From: Flavobacterium sp. ACN2 | GTDB taxonomy: Bacteria; Bacteroidota; Bacteroidia; Flavobacteriales; Flavobacteriaceae | NCBI RefSeq assembly: GCF_002303885.1 | Contig: NZ_MRCM01000006.1 | Location: 208,522 to 272,521, forward strand | Reading direction: 5' to 3' | Length of the DNA stretch: 64,000 nt | Shown: positions 43,054-51,276 of the stretch, in pieces | How the letters are laid out: the number at the start of each line of letters is the position of its first letter | Numbering within the stretch: the first letter of the stretch is position 1 | Position numbers and translations under genes: made by a program | The notes under the pieces: model-generated | What the model saw: only the letters and a program-made list of their open reading frames with translations | Told to the model about the DNA's origin: nothing | Database searches by the model: none

Positions 43054-44964
43054 ATGAGCTATTACAAAATTGAAAATTTAGAACAATACTTTAAACATTA
43101 CAATAAATCAATAAGAGAGCCAAGAAAGTTTTGGGGAAAAATAGCTGAGGAGAATTTCACATGGTACCAGCAATGGGAAAAGGTTGTTGATTTTAATATG
43201 GCGGAAGCAGAAGTAAAGTGGTTTACAGACGCTAAAGTTAACATTACCAAAAACTGTATTGATAGACATTTAAGCAAAAGAGGAGAGAAGACGGCAATTA
43301 TTTTTGAACCGAACGACCCTTCTGAAGAAGCTTTACATATAACGTATAATGAATTATACGAAAGAGTTTCAAAAATGGCAAACGTTCTTCGCGAGCAAGG
43401 TGTTCGTAAAGGAGACAGAGTTTGCATTTATTTGCCAATGATTCCAGAATTGGCTGTTTCTGTTTTGGCTTGTGCTAGAATTGGAGCTATTCACTCTGTT
43501 GTTTTCGCTGGATTTTCTGCTTCTGCAGTTTCTGCGAGAATAAATGATTGTGAATGTAAAATGGTAATTACATCAGACGGAGGTTATAGAGGAAACAAAA
43601 CAATTGACTTAAAAGGAATTGTTGATGAAGCTCTAGACACTTGCCCTTCTGTTACAAAAGTGTTAGTCGCTAAAAGAACTAATACTAATGTTAAGATGAA
43701 AGAGGGCCGTGATGTTTGGTTGCAGCCATTATTAGACGCAGCTTTAGATAATAGTGTTGCTGAAATTATGGATGCCGAAGATCCGTTATTTATTCTATAT
43801 ACTTCAGGATCAACAGGAAAACCAAAAGGTATGGTTCACACTACTGCTGGTTATATGGTTTATACGGCATATACTTTCAAAAATGTTTTCAATTACGAAG
43901 ACAATGATATTTTCTGGTGTACAGCAGATATCGGATGGATCACAGGTCACTCTTATATATTATATGGTCCATTATTAAACGGAGCTACAACTGTTATTTT
44001 TGAAGGAGTTCCTTCTTATCCAGATTTTAGCCGTTTTTGGGATATTATCGAAAAACACAAAATCACTCAATTCTATACAGCGCCAACAGCAATACGTTCG
44101 TTAGCAAAAGAAAGTTTAGATTACATTCAAAAATATCCTCTAAAATCTCTTAAAGTTATTGGATCTGTTGGAGAGCCAATTAACGAAGAGGCTTGGCACT
44201 GGTTTAATGACCACGTTGGAGATAAGAGATGTCCGGTTGTAGATACTTGGTGGCAGACAGAAACTGGAGGAATTATGATTTCGCCCATTGCTTTTGTAAC
44301 ACCAACCAAACCAACTTATGCAACATTGCCATTACCTGGAATCCAACCTGTTTTAATGGATGAAAAACGCAATGAAATTGAAGGAAACCAAGTAGTTGGA
44401 AGTTTATGTATTAAATTCCCATGGCCAGGAATCGCTAGAACTATTTGGGGAGATCATCAACGTTATAAAGACACTTATTTCTCTGCTTTCCCTGGAAAAT
44501 ATTTTACAGGAGACGGCGCTTTAAGAGATGAAGTTGGATACTACAGAATCACGGGTAGAGTAGATGACGTAGTAATTGTTTCTGGTCATAATTTAGGAAC
44601 TGCGCCAATTGAAGATGCGATCAACGAGCACCCAGCTGTTGCAGAATCTGCTATTGTTGGATTCCCACATGATATTAAAGGAAATGCTTTATATGGTTAC
44701 GTTATTCTGAAAGAAACTGGAGAAGTTAGAAATAAAGAAAACCTTTCTAAAGAGATTAACCAATATATTGCTGATCACATTGGGCCGATCGCTAAATTAG
44801 ATAAAATCCAGTTCGTTTCTGGTTTGCCAAAAACACGCTCAGGAAAAATTATGCGTAGAATTTTACGTAAAATTGCCGAAGGAGATTTTTCTAATTTTGG
44901 AGATACTTCAACTTTATTGAATCCAGAAATTGTAGAAGAAATTATAAAGGAAAGGATTTCTTAA
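43054..44964 (+). CDS. acs: Acetyl-CoA synthetase
   Basis: This AMP-forming enzyme activates acetate to acetyl-CoA. The 636 residues include the adenylation motifs FILYTSGSTGKPKGMVHT, TWWQTETGG and TGDGALRDEVGYYRITGRVDDVV, and the C-terminal PKTRSGKIMRR, whose lysine is catalytic and is the acetylation site in known Acs proteins. Length and motifs are typical. It has its own terminator. The DUF294/CBS and exonuclease-like genes on the other strand nearby recall acs neighbourhoods in Gammaproteobacteria. Confidence 0.97.
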   Translation: MSYYKIENLEQYFKHYNKSIREPRKFWGKIAEENFTWYQQWEKVVDFNMAEAEVKWFTDAKVNITKNCIDRHLSKRGEKTAIIFEPNDPSEEALHITYNELYERVSKMANVLREQGVRKGDRVCIYLPMIPELAVSVLACARIGAIHSVVFAGFSASAVSARINDCECKMVITSDGGYRGNKTIDLKGIVDEALDTCPSVTKVLVAKRTNTNVKMKEGRDVWLQPLLDAALDNSVAEIMDAEDPLFILYTSGSTGKPKGMVHTTAGYMVYTAYTFKNVFNYEDNDIFWCTADIGWITGHSYILYGPLLNGATTVIFEGVPSYPDFSRFWDIIEKHKITQFYTAPTAIRSLAKESLDYIQKYPLKSLKVIGSVGEPINEEAWHWFNDHVGDKRCPVVDTWWQTETGGIMISPIAFVTPTKPTYATLPLPGIQPVLMDEKRNEIEGNQVVGSLCIKFPWPGIARTIWGDHQRYKDTYFSAFPGKYFTGDGALRDEVGYYRITGRVDDVVIVSGHNLGTAPIEDAINEHPAVAESAIVGFPHDIKGNALYGYVILKETGEVRNKENLSKEINQYIADHIGPIAKLDKIQFVSGLPKTRSGKIMRRILRKIAEGDFSNFGDTSTLLNPEIVEEIIKERIS

Positions 44965-44982
44965 GTAAGAATATAAATCTAA

Positions 44983-45013
44983 AAACGCCTCTTAAAATTA
45001 AGAGGCGTTTTTT
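44983..45013. terminator. Bidirectional terminator after acs
   Basis: A 12- to 13-bp stem (44983-44995 with 44998-45010) with a very small loop is followed by T residues; the A-run on the left serves the minus-strand gene ending at 45061. Confidence 0.92.
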
Positions 45014-45060
45014 ATTAATCGATTGTAATTTGTAAATTTAAAAATGTAGATTTTTTTCTA

Positions 45061-45453
45061 TTATTCTGCAATTTTTATGTTAACATCGTTTACAAAAACA
45101 AGAGTTTCCGAATTACTTAAGTTAGTAAGAGATAAAATTCCATTTTTTTTCTCATTAACTCCATTTATTTTAAAACAAAATTCATTACCATCTTTATCTC
45201 GTAAAGTTACATATTCAGTATTGTTATCCGAATAATTCTGACAGCTGCGTGAGACAGTATATTTGTACATCACTTTCATTTGGTTGTTGTCATAATTGTA
45301 AACATTTCCATCTTGATTAAAAACCCATTTAGTATCCACATTTGCTTTAGAGTACCAGCTTCCTAAGATACGCTTAGATGAGGGATCTTGTTTTTGTGCA
45401 AAAATTGTTGTTGCAAAAAATAGCATGGGTAAAATAATTAATAGTTTTTTCAT
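45061..45453 (-). CDS. Small secreted lipocalin-like protein
   Basis: This is a 130-residue exported protein with a signal peptide cleaved after residue 19 (ATTIFA/QKQD). The mature sequence ILGSWYSKANVDTKWVFNQDGNVYNYD resembles the start of Bacteroidetes lipocalin-like domains (GxW followed by alternating strands). One Cys pair could form a disulfide. It is monocistronic with an exact -7 box. The ligand is unknown. Confidence 0.65.
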   Translation of the reverse strand: MKKLLIILPMLFFATTIFAQKQDPSSKRILGSWYSKANVDTKWVFNQDGNVYNYDNNQMKVMYKYTVSRSCQNYSDNNTEYVTLRDKDGNEFCFKINGVNEKKNGILSLTNLSNSETLVFVNDVNIKIAE

Positions 45454-45506
45454 AGATTTTAAATTTAAAGTAGATTTTTTGTTTGTACTGCTGAGATAAT
45501 TTATAC

Positions 45507-45514
45507 CAAAGTTA
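45507..45514 (-). promoter_or_regulatory. -7 element of the lipocalin-like gene (TAACTTTG)
   Basis: An exact TAnnTTTG match on the minus strand, 53 bases upstream of the start codon. Confidence 0.5.
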
Positions 45515-45557
45515 CGAGGGGCTTTTTTGTATTTTTAGTAATTAATGTTTTTTAAAT

Positions 45558-46154
45558 TTATTTGATTCCCAATCTAGATTTTAGTTTTAAGAATAAAAGC
45601 CCAATTCGGTAGGCATCTTCAGAAGAAGAATTGCGATCACTTTTTGGAATTTTATAAATTTCGCATAAATCGTCAAGCGAAAACTGTTTGTCGTTTATAT
45701 CAGTCAATTTTCTATACATCACATCGACGTCTAGAGCTTCATTTTTTAATCGGCCACAATTCAAGCGTTCTAGGGCAGCATTCAGCATTTCAATATCGAA
45801 ATTGATATGATGTCCAACTAAAATTGAATTTCCGATAAATTTTACAAAAGCTTCAAGAGCATCAGGTTCAGGCATTTTCATCATTTTGCTTTCAATGATA
45901 AATTCATTAGAAAGTCCGTTATCCTGAAGGTATTTATATTGTAATAAGACTGTTTCGAAACTTTCTTTAATAACAATACTGTCGTCAATAACTGAGAAGG
46001 CTCCAAGAGACAAAACAACATCTTTATCCGGATTTAAACCAGAAGTTTCAGTAGACAAAACCACAAACTTATTAGGTTTGGTTTCGAATTTAGTCAAATA
46101 GTCTTTCCAGAACTCTGGATAGTCTTTGTTAATGTTTTTTAGCCAGTCTAGCAT
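45558..46154 (-). CDS. DnaQ-like 3'-5' exonuclease-fold protein with altered catalytic motifs
   Basis: This 198-residue protein has the fold of the DNA polymerase III epsilon exonuclease: Exo I region FVVLSTETSGLNPDKD, Exo II LVGHHINFDIEMLNAAL and Exo III region SSSEDAYRIGLLFL. In active enzymes Exo I reads DTExTG; here the first aspartate is serine (codon TCT, checked on the minus strand). The Exo III histidine is also not in its usual place. It may be inactive or use altered chemistry. It starts 4 bases after the DUF294/CBS gene ends, so the two are one operon, a pairing also seen near acs in Gammaproteobacteria. Confidence 0.82.
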   Translation of the reverse strand: MLDWLKNINKDYPEFWKDYLTKFETKPNKFVVLSTETSGLNPDKDVVLSLGAFSVIDDSIVIKESFETVLLQYKYLQDNGLSNEFIIESKMMKMPEPDALEAFVKFIGNSILVGHHINFDIEMLNAALERLNCGRLKNEALDVDVMYRKLTDINDKQFSLDDLCEIYKIPKSDRNSSSEDAYRIGLLFLKLKSRLGIK

Positions 46155-46157
46155 ATT

Positions 46158-48074
46158 TTATGAGAATTGTGTCAATTGAAATTTACTCTTAATCAGTTCC
46201 TCCAGGTCTTTCATTGGGGATAGTGCATTTTTTAATTTCTCTTTGTCAGTTTTTGACATTTCTCTTAAATTAATATATTGGCCCGAGTCGTCATTTTTTA
46301 ATCCTTCAACAGTTCTAAATTTAGAAAGCGTTAAAAAAGCTTCTGCACAGCTTAAATAAATTTCAGCATTTTTAGAATCTGTAATTGCCAATTGCTTGAA
46401 TCTCAAGTAAGTATTTTGAATTCCTTTAATATTTGCATTTAATATCAATAAACGTGCTCCATCAATTAATGGCATCAAAGCTCTTGTCTTAATGTCAAAT
46501 TTATCTTTGTTAGGACCATCTTCTTCAACAATAAATTTCTTGAAAAAGCTTAAAGGAGAATTTCTCTTCAAAGCATCATTTCCTAAAAAGTCAAAGAATA
46601 AAGTGTTGTTAACGGCATTCTTAAAAATCACGTTTTCAATAGCTTCTTCAATTTTTGGTTCTCCAAAAACAATTTCGTAATCAAAGAAAATACTGCTCAA
46701 ATCATTACTGTTTTCTCCCGGAGTATTCATCCAGCTATTGTATTGTTTTGTCCAGTCGCTCAATGATTTGCACCAAAGCATGTTGCTTCCCATATGTCCA
46801 TTTGGACAATAATCGTAGCCTACTTTTTCTAATATAGAAGTAGTGCGTTTTGCCAATCTTAAGAAATAATCTTTTACTTCTCTGTATTTTTCTGGCGTAA
46901 CATCTTCAAAAATTAAAATACTATCTTGATCTGTTAGCAATAATTGCTCCTTACGCCCTTGACTACCAATACTTAACCAAGCGAAACGTGCAGGAGGGGA
47001 GCCTAAGTCTAAAATAGATAATTCGACTGCTCTCTTAATGATAGCTAGGTTAATCTCGCTTGCAATATTGCTAACGTGCGAGATTGGAATATTTTTTTGG
47101 ATCGAATTCTGAATCAAATCTGATAGACGATCACGTATTTGTTTTAAATCTTTTGGAAGCTGAGAACGTTTAATCTCTTTAATTAACACACCAGGGTTAC
47201 TAGCTTGTGCTACAATAAGATCGTGCTCAGAAATAATTCCTTTAACTACAGATTTGCTTGTACCATCTTTAGTAACACATAAGTGCGTTACATTGTGTTT
47301 CAGCATTAATAATTGCGCTTCGGCCAAAGAGACATTTTCTAAAACTGTAACAACTGGCGATGACATAATTTTATCGATAGTTTCAGTAATAGGAAAGCGT
47401 CCTGTTGCAATTTTTGACGATAAATCAGCATTGGTTACAATACCAATTGGGTGATTTTTTTCGCCACAGATTATAATGTTATCTAACATAGAATCTGTCA
47501 TTAAAATGGCAACGTCTTTAATTATAGAATCTGCTTTTGTCGTTAACGGTGAGTTATTGTAGTTAAGTGACTGAATGTATTGCATTTCTGTCTGCTGATC
47601 TATATAATCAGAATCTGAAACTAACTTGCCGTTAGAACTCATGCTGTCTTTGGTGTGGCGTGAATTTACAGCGAAACTCTCAAGAAGAAAGTTTAATACA
47701 TCAGAATTATTGGCTACAAAAGGTCTAAAAACAGCAATTGGAATAGCATATACAATACTTTCTTCACGCGCTTTAGCCGTCATCATGTAGTTGTTTTTGG
47801 CAAAAAACGGACGTAAACCAAAAATATCGCCTTCATGACACTTATTTATAATAGTTTCTTCGGCATCAGCAATAGTCGTAAGATTAATGACACCAGAAGC
47901 TACAACATAAAAGTTCTCATGAAGCGGATCGTTATTTTGAAATAATACCGCATGCTTTTCTAAATTAATGACACGAATATTCGTAGCAATATCTGATAAT
48001 TCCTGAAAAGTTAAATTATCAAACGGTTTGTATTCTTTTAAAAAATCTGCAATATGTTCAGCAACTGTATTCAT
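46158..48074 (-). CDS. cNMP-binding/CBS/DUF294 nucleotidyltransferase-like protein
   Basis: This is a 638-residue cytoplasmic regulator-type protein. In order it has a cyclic-nucleotide-binding-like domain (about 10-140; LHENFYVVASGVINL), a CBS pair (about 170-300), a DUF294 nucleotidyltransferase-like domain (about 310-450; SIGSQGRKEQLLLTDQDSIL, with the GS...D.D metal motif) and DUF294_C (about 490-630). Such proteins resemble GlnD-type sensors and are often encoded with acetyl-CoA synthetase and a DnaQ-like protein. A role in sensing nucleotide or energy state for acetate use is inference. It is the first gene of a two-gene minus-strand operon. Confidence 0.9.
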   Translation of the reverse strand: MNTVAEHIADFLKEYKPFDNLTFQELSDIATNIRVINLEKHAVLFQNNDPLHENFYVVASGVINLTTIADAEETIINKCHEGDIFGLRPFFAKNNYMMTAKAREESIVYAIPIAVFRPFVANNSDVLNFLLESFAVNSRHTKDSMSSNGKLVSDSDYIDQQTEMQYIQSLNYNNSPLTTKADSIIKDVAILMTDSMLDNIIICGEKNHPIGIVTNADLSSKIATGRFPITETIDKIMSSPVVTVLENVSLAEAQLLMLKHNVTHLCVTKDGTSKSVVKGIISEHDLIVAQASNPGVLIKEIKRSQLPKDLKQIRDRLSDLIQNSIQKNIPISHVSNIASEINLAIIKRAVELSILDLGSPPARFAWLSIGSQGRKEQLLLTDQDSILIFEDVTPEKYREVKDYFLRLAKRTTSILEKVGYDYCPNGHMGSNMLWCKSLSDWTKQYNSWMNTPGENSNDLSSIFFDYEIVFGEPKIEEAIENVIFKNAVNNTLFFDFLGNDALKRNSPLSFFKKFIVEEDGPNKDKFDIKTRALMPLIDGARLLILNANIKGIQNTYLRFKQLAITDSKNAEIYLSCAEAFLTLSKFRTVEGLKNDDSGQYINLREMSKTDKEKLKNALSPMKDLEELIKSKFQLTQFS

Positions 48075-48289
48075 ATATGTGATAATTTATTTTTAAAGTA
48101 TCGAATGTAAAAATAGTAAAATAAACTCTTACAATGAAAGTTCTTTAGTAGAAACTAATTATTTTAAAGAAATGTTAAAAGATAATGACAATAAGACTTG
48201 CAAAAACTTTTATGTTTTGAAATTTTGAATATTTAGGATTGGCAAAAAGATGATTTATTCTGAGCAACAACAATTAACCAGATTGATAA

Positions 48290-48665
48290 ATACTGCGATA
48301 TTTGAAATTATTTTAAATCGAAAATCATACAGCGCATTTATGAACAATTGAATTTAAGAAAAATGTTTTGATTTGAAAACTTACTATATAAATCCGGCAC
48401 GCTAAATTTTCAGTATTTAGGAATTTTAGAAAATAAAATTCATACAGCGTATTTATAAGCGATTTGAATTCAAGGAAAATATTTGAATTGAAAACGAACG
48501 GATAATTATCAGGTTAAATTTTTAATATTTGAGAACTTTTTAAATTGAAAACTGTACAATGGATTTATAAGCGATTTGAATTTAGAATAACAAACTATAT
48601 AATCCAGCAATTCAAATTTTCAATATTTGAGAATTTTTGGAAAATAAAATCATATAACGCATTCT
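48290..48665. repeat. Degenerate tandem array, unit about 110 bp
   Basis: The 787-bp gap 48075-48861 holds about 3.5 tandem units. Landmark A (TATTTgAGAA-type, after AAATTTTnA) occurs near 48297, 48404, 48516 and 48614. Landmark B (CATACAGCGnATTTAT-type) occurs at 48326, 48441, 48552 and 48651. Both give periods of about 115, 112 and 98. A further half-copy of landmark A is at 48220. Units 2 and 3 share GATTTATAAGCGATTTGAATT or close variants. No gene is convincing in this gap; an ORF at 48545-48748 lies inside the array. Confidence 0.85.
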
Positions 48666-48861
48666 CAGAGATTTTAGTTTTAGAAATAAAAAGTAAAACT
48701 CTCAAGCAAAATATAACTCTAGAAGCAAGGATGATAAATTTCCGCTAAATGAAAACATTTAAAACTAAAAGTTATTCAGTGTATTGTAGGGCGGTTTTTG
48801 AAATATTCTACTTTACATAATATAAATTATAGATCAAAATAAAATAACTCCGAGAAGGAGC

Positions 48862-49245
48862 TTATTCATATAATTTATTCAAAATCATATCTTTTGGTAC
48901 AATATCGCCTCCGCCATTTTTATTAAATTGCAAAACTTCATCTTTTACAAATAAAACTGCGCTAGATGTAACTCCGTTTTTATCTTTCAATTTTATTTGA
49001 GCTTTATCGCCATGCGGATATACATGTCCGGAAACTTCCAAAATTCCAGAGTTTAATTCTTTATGATCGCTTGTAACTTCGGCGGTTCCAAAAATCTTAT
49101 AATTGGATTGTGCAATCGTAATTGTAAAAATATACTCTTTCTTGCAGTCTTTACATTTTTGGTTTCCCCAAGTTCCTGAGAATTTGTTTTGCTGTGAGAA
49201 TGCTTGCAAGGAAATTAAAAATGCCAGGAAAAGAAATTTTTTCAT
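48862..49245 (-). CDS. Small secreted protein with CKDC motif
   Basis: This is a 127-residue exported protein with a signal peptide to about residue 18 (LQAFSQ). The mature part starts NKFSGTWGNQKCKDCKKEYIF, a GTW-type beta-barrel start with a CxxC pair. I do not recognise a family. The start at 49245 is chosen over 49275 because an exact -7 box lies between them (49273-49280) and the signal peptide begins at 49245. It may belong to a loose group with the next gene upstream (49332-49748), also a small secreted protein. Confidence 0.72.
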   Translation of the reverse strand: MKKFLFLAFLISLQAFSQQNKFSGTWGNQKCKDCKKEYIFTITIAQSNYKIFGTAEVTSDHKELNSGILEVSGHVYPHGDKAQIKLKDKNGVTSSAVLFVKDEVLQFNKNGGGDIVPKDMILNKLYE

Positions 49246-49272
49246 TGTAGTTTGTTTTATTAAAATCTGAAC

Positions 49273-49280
49273 CAAATATA
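49273..49280 (-). promoter_or_regulatory. -7 element for the CKDC secreted protein (TATATTTG)
   Basis: An exact TAnnTTTG match on the minus strand 28 bases before the chosen start; it decides against the longer start at 49275. A TTTG (minus strand) at 49297-49300 is 16 bases further upstream, a little close for -33. Confidence 0.6.
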
Positions 49281-49284
49281 AATC

Positions 49285-49315
49285 AAAAAAGCATCACAAA
49301 TTTGCGATGCTTTTT
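49285..49315 (-). terminator. Terminator of the 49332-49748 gene
   Basis: On the minus strand AAAAAGCATC pairs with GATGCTTTTT around a CAAATTTG core, ending in T6. It separates the two small secreted-protein genes. Confidence 0.85.
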
Positions 49316-49331
49316 CTAAATCTTTTAAAAT

Positions 49332-49748
49332 TTACAATTTTTTCAAATAAACCGATTTTCCGTTTAACGAAACATCAATTTGATTGTTTTTTTCGTTAAA
49401 AGTTGTTCGCAAAGCATTTCCGTTAAAAATACTAACGTCGCCATACACATGACCCGCTTCACTAGAAGTATAATCAAATTTTACTTTTTTGTTTCCTGGT
49501 TCAATACCTAATTTGTAACTAGAAAATTTTGTTCCTCTTAAATCGAAATCTTGCTGCGAATCGATAATTTTTCCATCAGCGTAAAAATTGGTAACCGATT
49601 TACTTAATGTAATGTCTGGATAATATTGATTTACTTTTTTAAGAAGCTCGTACTGCTCAACGCTGGCTTCTTCTTGTTTTGACGTAATAGTTTGAGCAAA
49701 TGAAATTGATGTAAATAAAACTGCTAATAACAAAAGGTACTTTTTCAT
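49332..49748 (-). CDS. Small secreted protein, unknown
   Basis: This is a 138-residue exported protein with a signal peptide to residue 18 (FTSISFA/QTIT). The mature part is polar and probably beta-rich (TKFSSYKLGIEPGNKKVKFDY). No motif is recognised. It is monocistronic, with a terminator immediately downstream. It is divergent from the MFS exporter. Confidence 0.68.
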   Translation of the reverse strand: MKKYLLLLAVLFTSISFAQTITSKQEEASVEQYELLKKVNQYYPDITLSKSVTNFYADGKIIDSQQDFDLRGTKFSSYKLGIEPGNKKVKFDYTSSEAGHVYGDVSIFNGNALRTTFNEKNNQIDVSLNGKSVYLKKL

Positions 49749-49856
49749 ACTTTCTTAATTTAAAGATTAATAGATAGTTACGCTCAATAATTTTCGCGAT
49801 TACTTTAATTTATTGTTATAAACTTCTTCAAGTTCTATAACAAGGTATGAAATCTT

Positions 49857-49864
49857 TACCTTTG
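49857..49864 (+). promoter_or_regulatory. -7 element of the MFS exporter gene (TACCTTTG)
   Basis: An exact TAnnTTTG match 30 bases before the start codon. Confidence 0.6.
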
Positions 49865-49893
49865 CAGAAAATTATAAGCCCTTTTTTAAGATA

Positions 49894-51123
49894 ATGACAA
49901 CAAAAAAATATATTCAGCTAATCCTCATATTAGGTTCTTTAACCGCTCTAGGTCCTTTTTCAATAGATATGTATCTGCCTGGTTTCTCAGGAATTGCAAA
50001 AGATTTAAATACTACTGTTGCTAAAGTTTCTATGAGTTTATCCAGTTATTTCATCGGAATTTCGGCTGGACAATTGCTTTATGGACCTTTATTGGACCGT
50101 TTCGGACGTAAAAAACCGTTATTTATTGGACTTTTAGTTTATATTCTCGCTTCTTTAGGATGCATTTATGTTGCTGATATAGATTCATTTATATTTCTTC
50201 GTTTTATTCAGGCTATTGGGAGCTGTGCTGCCACAGTTGCTTCTGTAGCAATGGTTCGAGATTTATTTCCTGTAAAAGATATTCCGAAAGTGTTTTCGCT
50301 TTTAATGCTCGTTGTGGGACTTTCTCCAATGTTGGCGCCAACTGTTGGCGGTTATGTTACAGAAGATTTAGGCTGGCACGCTGTATTTTTTATTTTGATG
50401 TGCATGGGAATTTTGATTTTAGCAGCTTCTCAATTCGGACTTCCAGATACTTACAAACCAGATACTTCAATTTCTTTAAAACCAAAACCGATTATATCTA
50501 ATTTTCTGTTAGTTTTAAAAGAGCCTCAATTTTACACTTATGCATTTACTGGAGCAGTCGCATTTTCGGGATTATTTTCTTATGTAGCGGCTTCGCCTCT
50601 AGTTTTTATGGATATTTATAAGGTAGACGCTAAAACGTATGGATGGATTTTTGCGCTAATGTCTGTTAGTTTCATTGGTTCGAGTCAGTTAAATTCTATG
50701 CTATTGAAGCGATTTTCAAGTGAGCAAATGATTTTTGGAGCTTTAATTTCGCAATCTATTATTAGCGTCATATTCTTGATTTTGGCTTTAAATGATCTTT
50801 TAGGATTGTACCAAACGATCGGAATGTTATTCTTATTTTTAGCCTGTTTAGGAATCTCAAATCCAAATACGGCTGGGTTAACACTTGCTCCTTTTGCTAA
50901 AAATACCGGAAGTGCTTCTGCGTTAATGGGCGCAATTCAGCTAGGAATTGGTGCTTTGGCTTCGTTTGCAGTTGGTGTTTTTGTAAAAAGTTCTGTAATA
51001 CCTATGGTTGCCATTATGACCACTACAACTATTACAGCATTTATTATTTTAAATATTGGAAAACGATTTATAAAAGAAAAAGTTGAATTGTCAGATAGCG
51101 ACGATATAATTATAGGACATTAA
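49894..51123 (+). CDS. Bcr/CflA-type MFS multidrug exporter
   Basis: This drug:H+ antiporter has 12 hydrophobic spans in 409 residues. The Bcr/CflA subgroup signature is visible: LGPFSIDMYLPGFSGIA in span 1, GQLLYGPLLDRFGRKKPL in the loop 2-3 motif A, and FIQAIGSCAATVASVAMVRD in motif-C-like span 5. It may export chloramphenicol-like drugs, bicyclomycin or natural metabolites. The gene is monocistronic and ends in a bidirectional terminator shared with ndh. Confidence 0.92.
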   Translation: MTTKKYIQLILILGSLTALGPFSIDMYLPGFSGIAKDLNTTVAKVSMSLSSYFIGISAGQLLYGPLLDRFGRKKPLFIGLLVYILASLGCIYVADIDSFIFLRFIQAIGSCAATVASVAMVRDLFPVKDIPKVFSLLMLVVGLSPMLAPTVGGYVTEDLGWHAVFFILMCMGILILAASQFGLPDTYKPDTSISLKPKPIISNFLLVLKEPQFYTYAFTGAVAFSGLFSYVAASPLVFMDIYKVDAKTYGWIFALMSVSFIGSSQLNSMLLKRFSSEQMIFGALISQSIISVIFLILALNDLLGLYQTIGMLFLFLACLGISNPNTAGLTLAPFAKNTGSASALMGAIQLGIGALASFAVGVFVKSSVIPMVAIMTTTTITAFIILNIGKRFIKEKVELSDSDDIIIGH

Positions 51124-51135
51124 AAAAGAATTAAA

Positions 51136-51270
51136 TTCCATTTTTTTTTAAAAATCCAAATTCCAATTGGATTATATACAATAAAGCCGAAATCTAATGA
51201 TTTCGGCTTTATATTTTTTGGATTTTGGAATTTCAAAAAATTGGAATTTTTAAAATTTATTGGAATTTTA
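51136..51270. repeat. Word-built palindrome around a terminator (GGAATTT words)
   Basis: AAATTCC/CCAAATTCCAATT words at 51136-51172 are answered by GGATTTTGGAATTT/TTGGAATTTTT words at 51219-51265, with the terminator 51183-51210 in the middle. It is one of three sites where word-built arms enclose an unrelated hairpin. Confidence 0.75.
51183..51210. terminator. Bidirectional terminator between MFS exporter and ndh
   Basis: A 12-bp perfect stem (51183-51194 with 51199-51210) with a 4-base TAAT loop. Convergent genes end on both sides. Confidence 0.88.
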
Positions 51271-51276
51271 CAAAAC

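Noticed and set aside
48290..48665. CRISPR array
   Set aside because: Repeat units are about 110 bp, degenerate, with no short exact repeats or unique spacers, and no cas genes are nearby.
48545..48748. 67-codon ORF in the gap upstream of the small secreted proteins
   Set aside because: It lies within the degenerate tandem array and has no conserved domain or start context; its sequence follows the repeat units.
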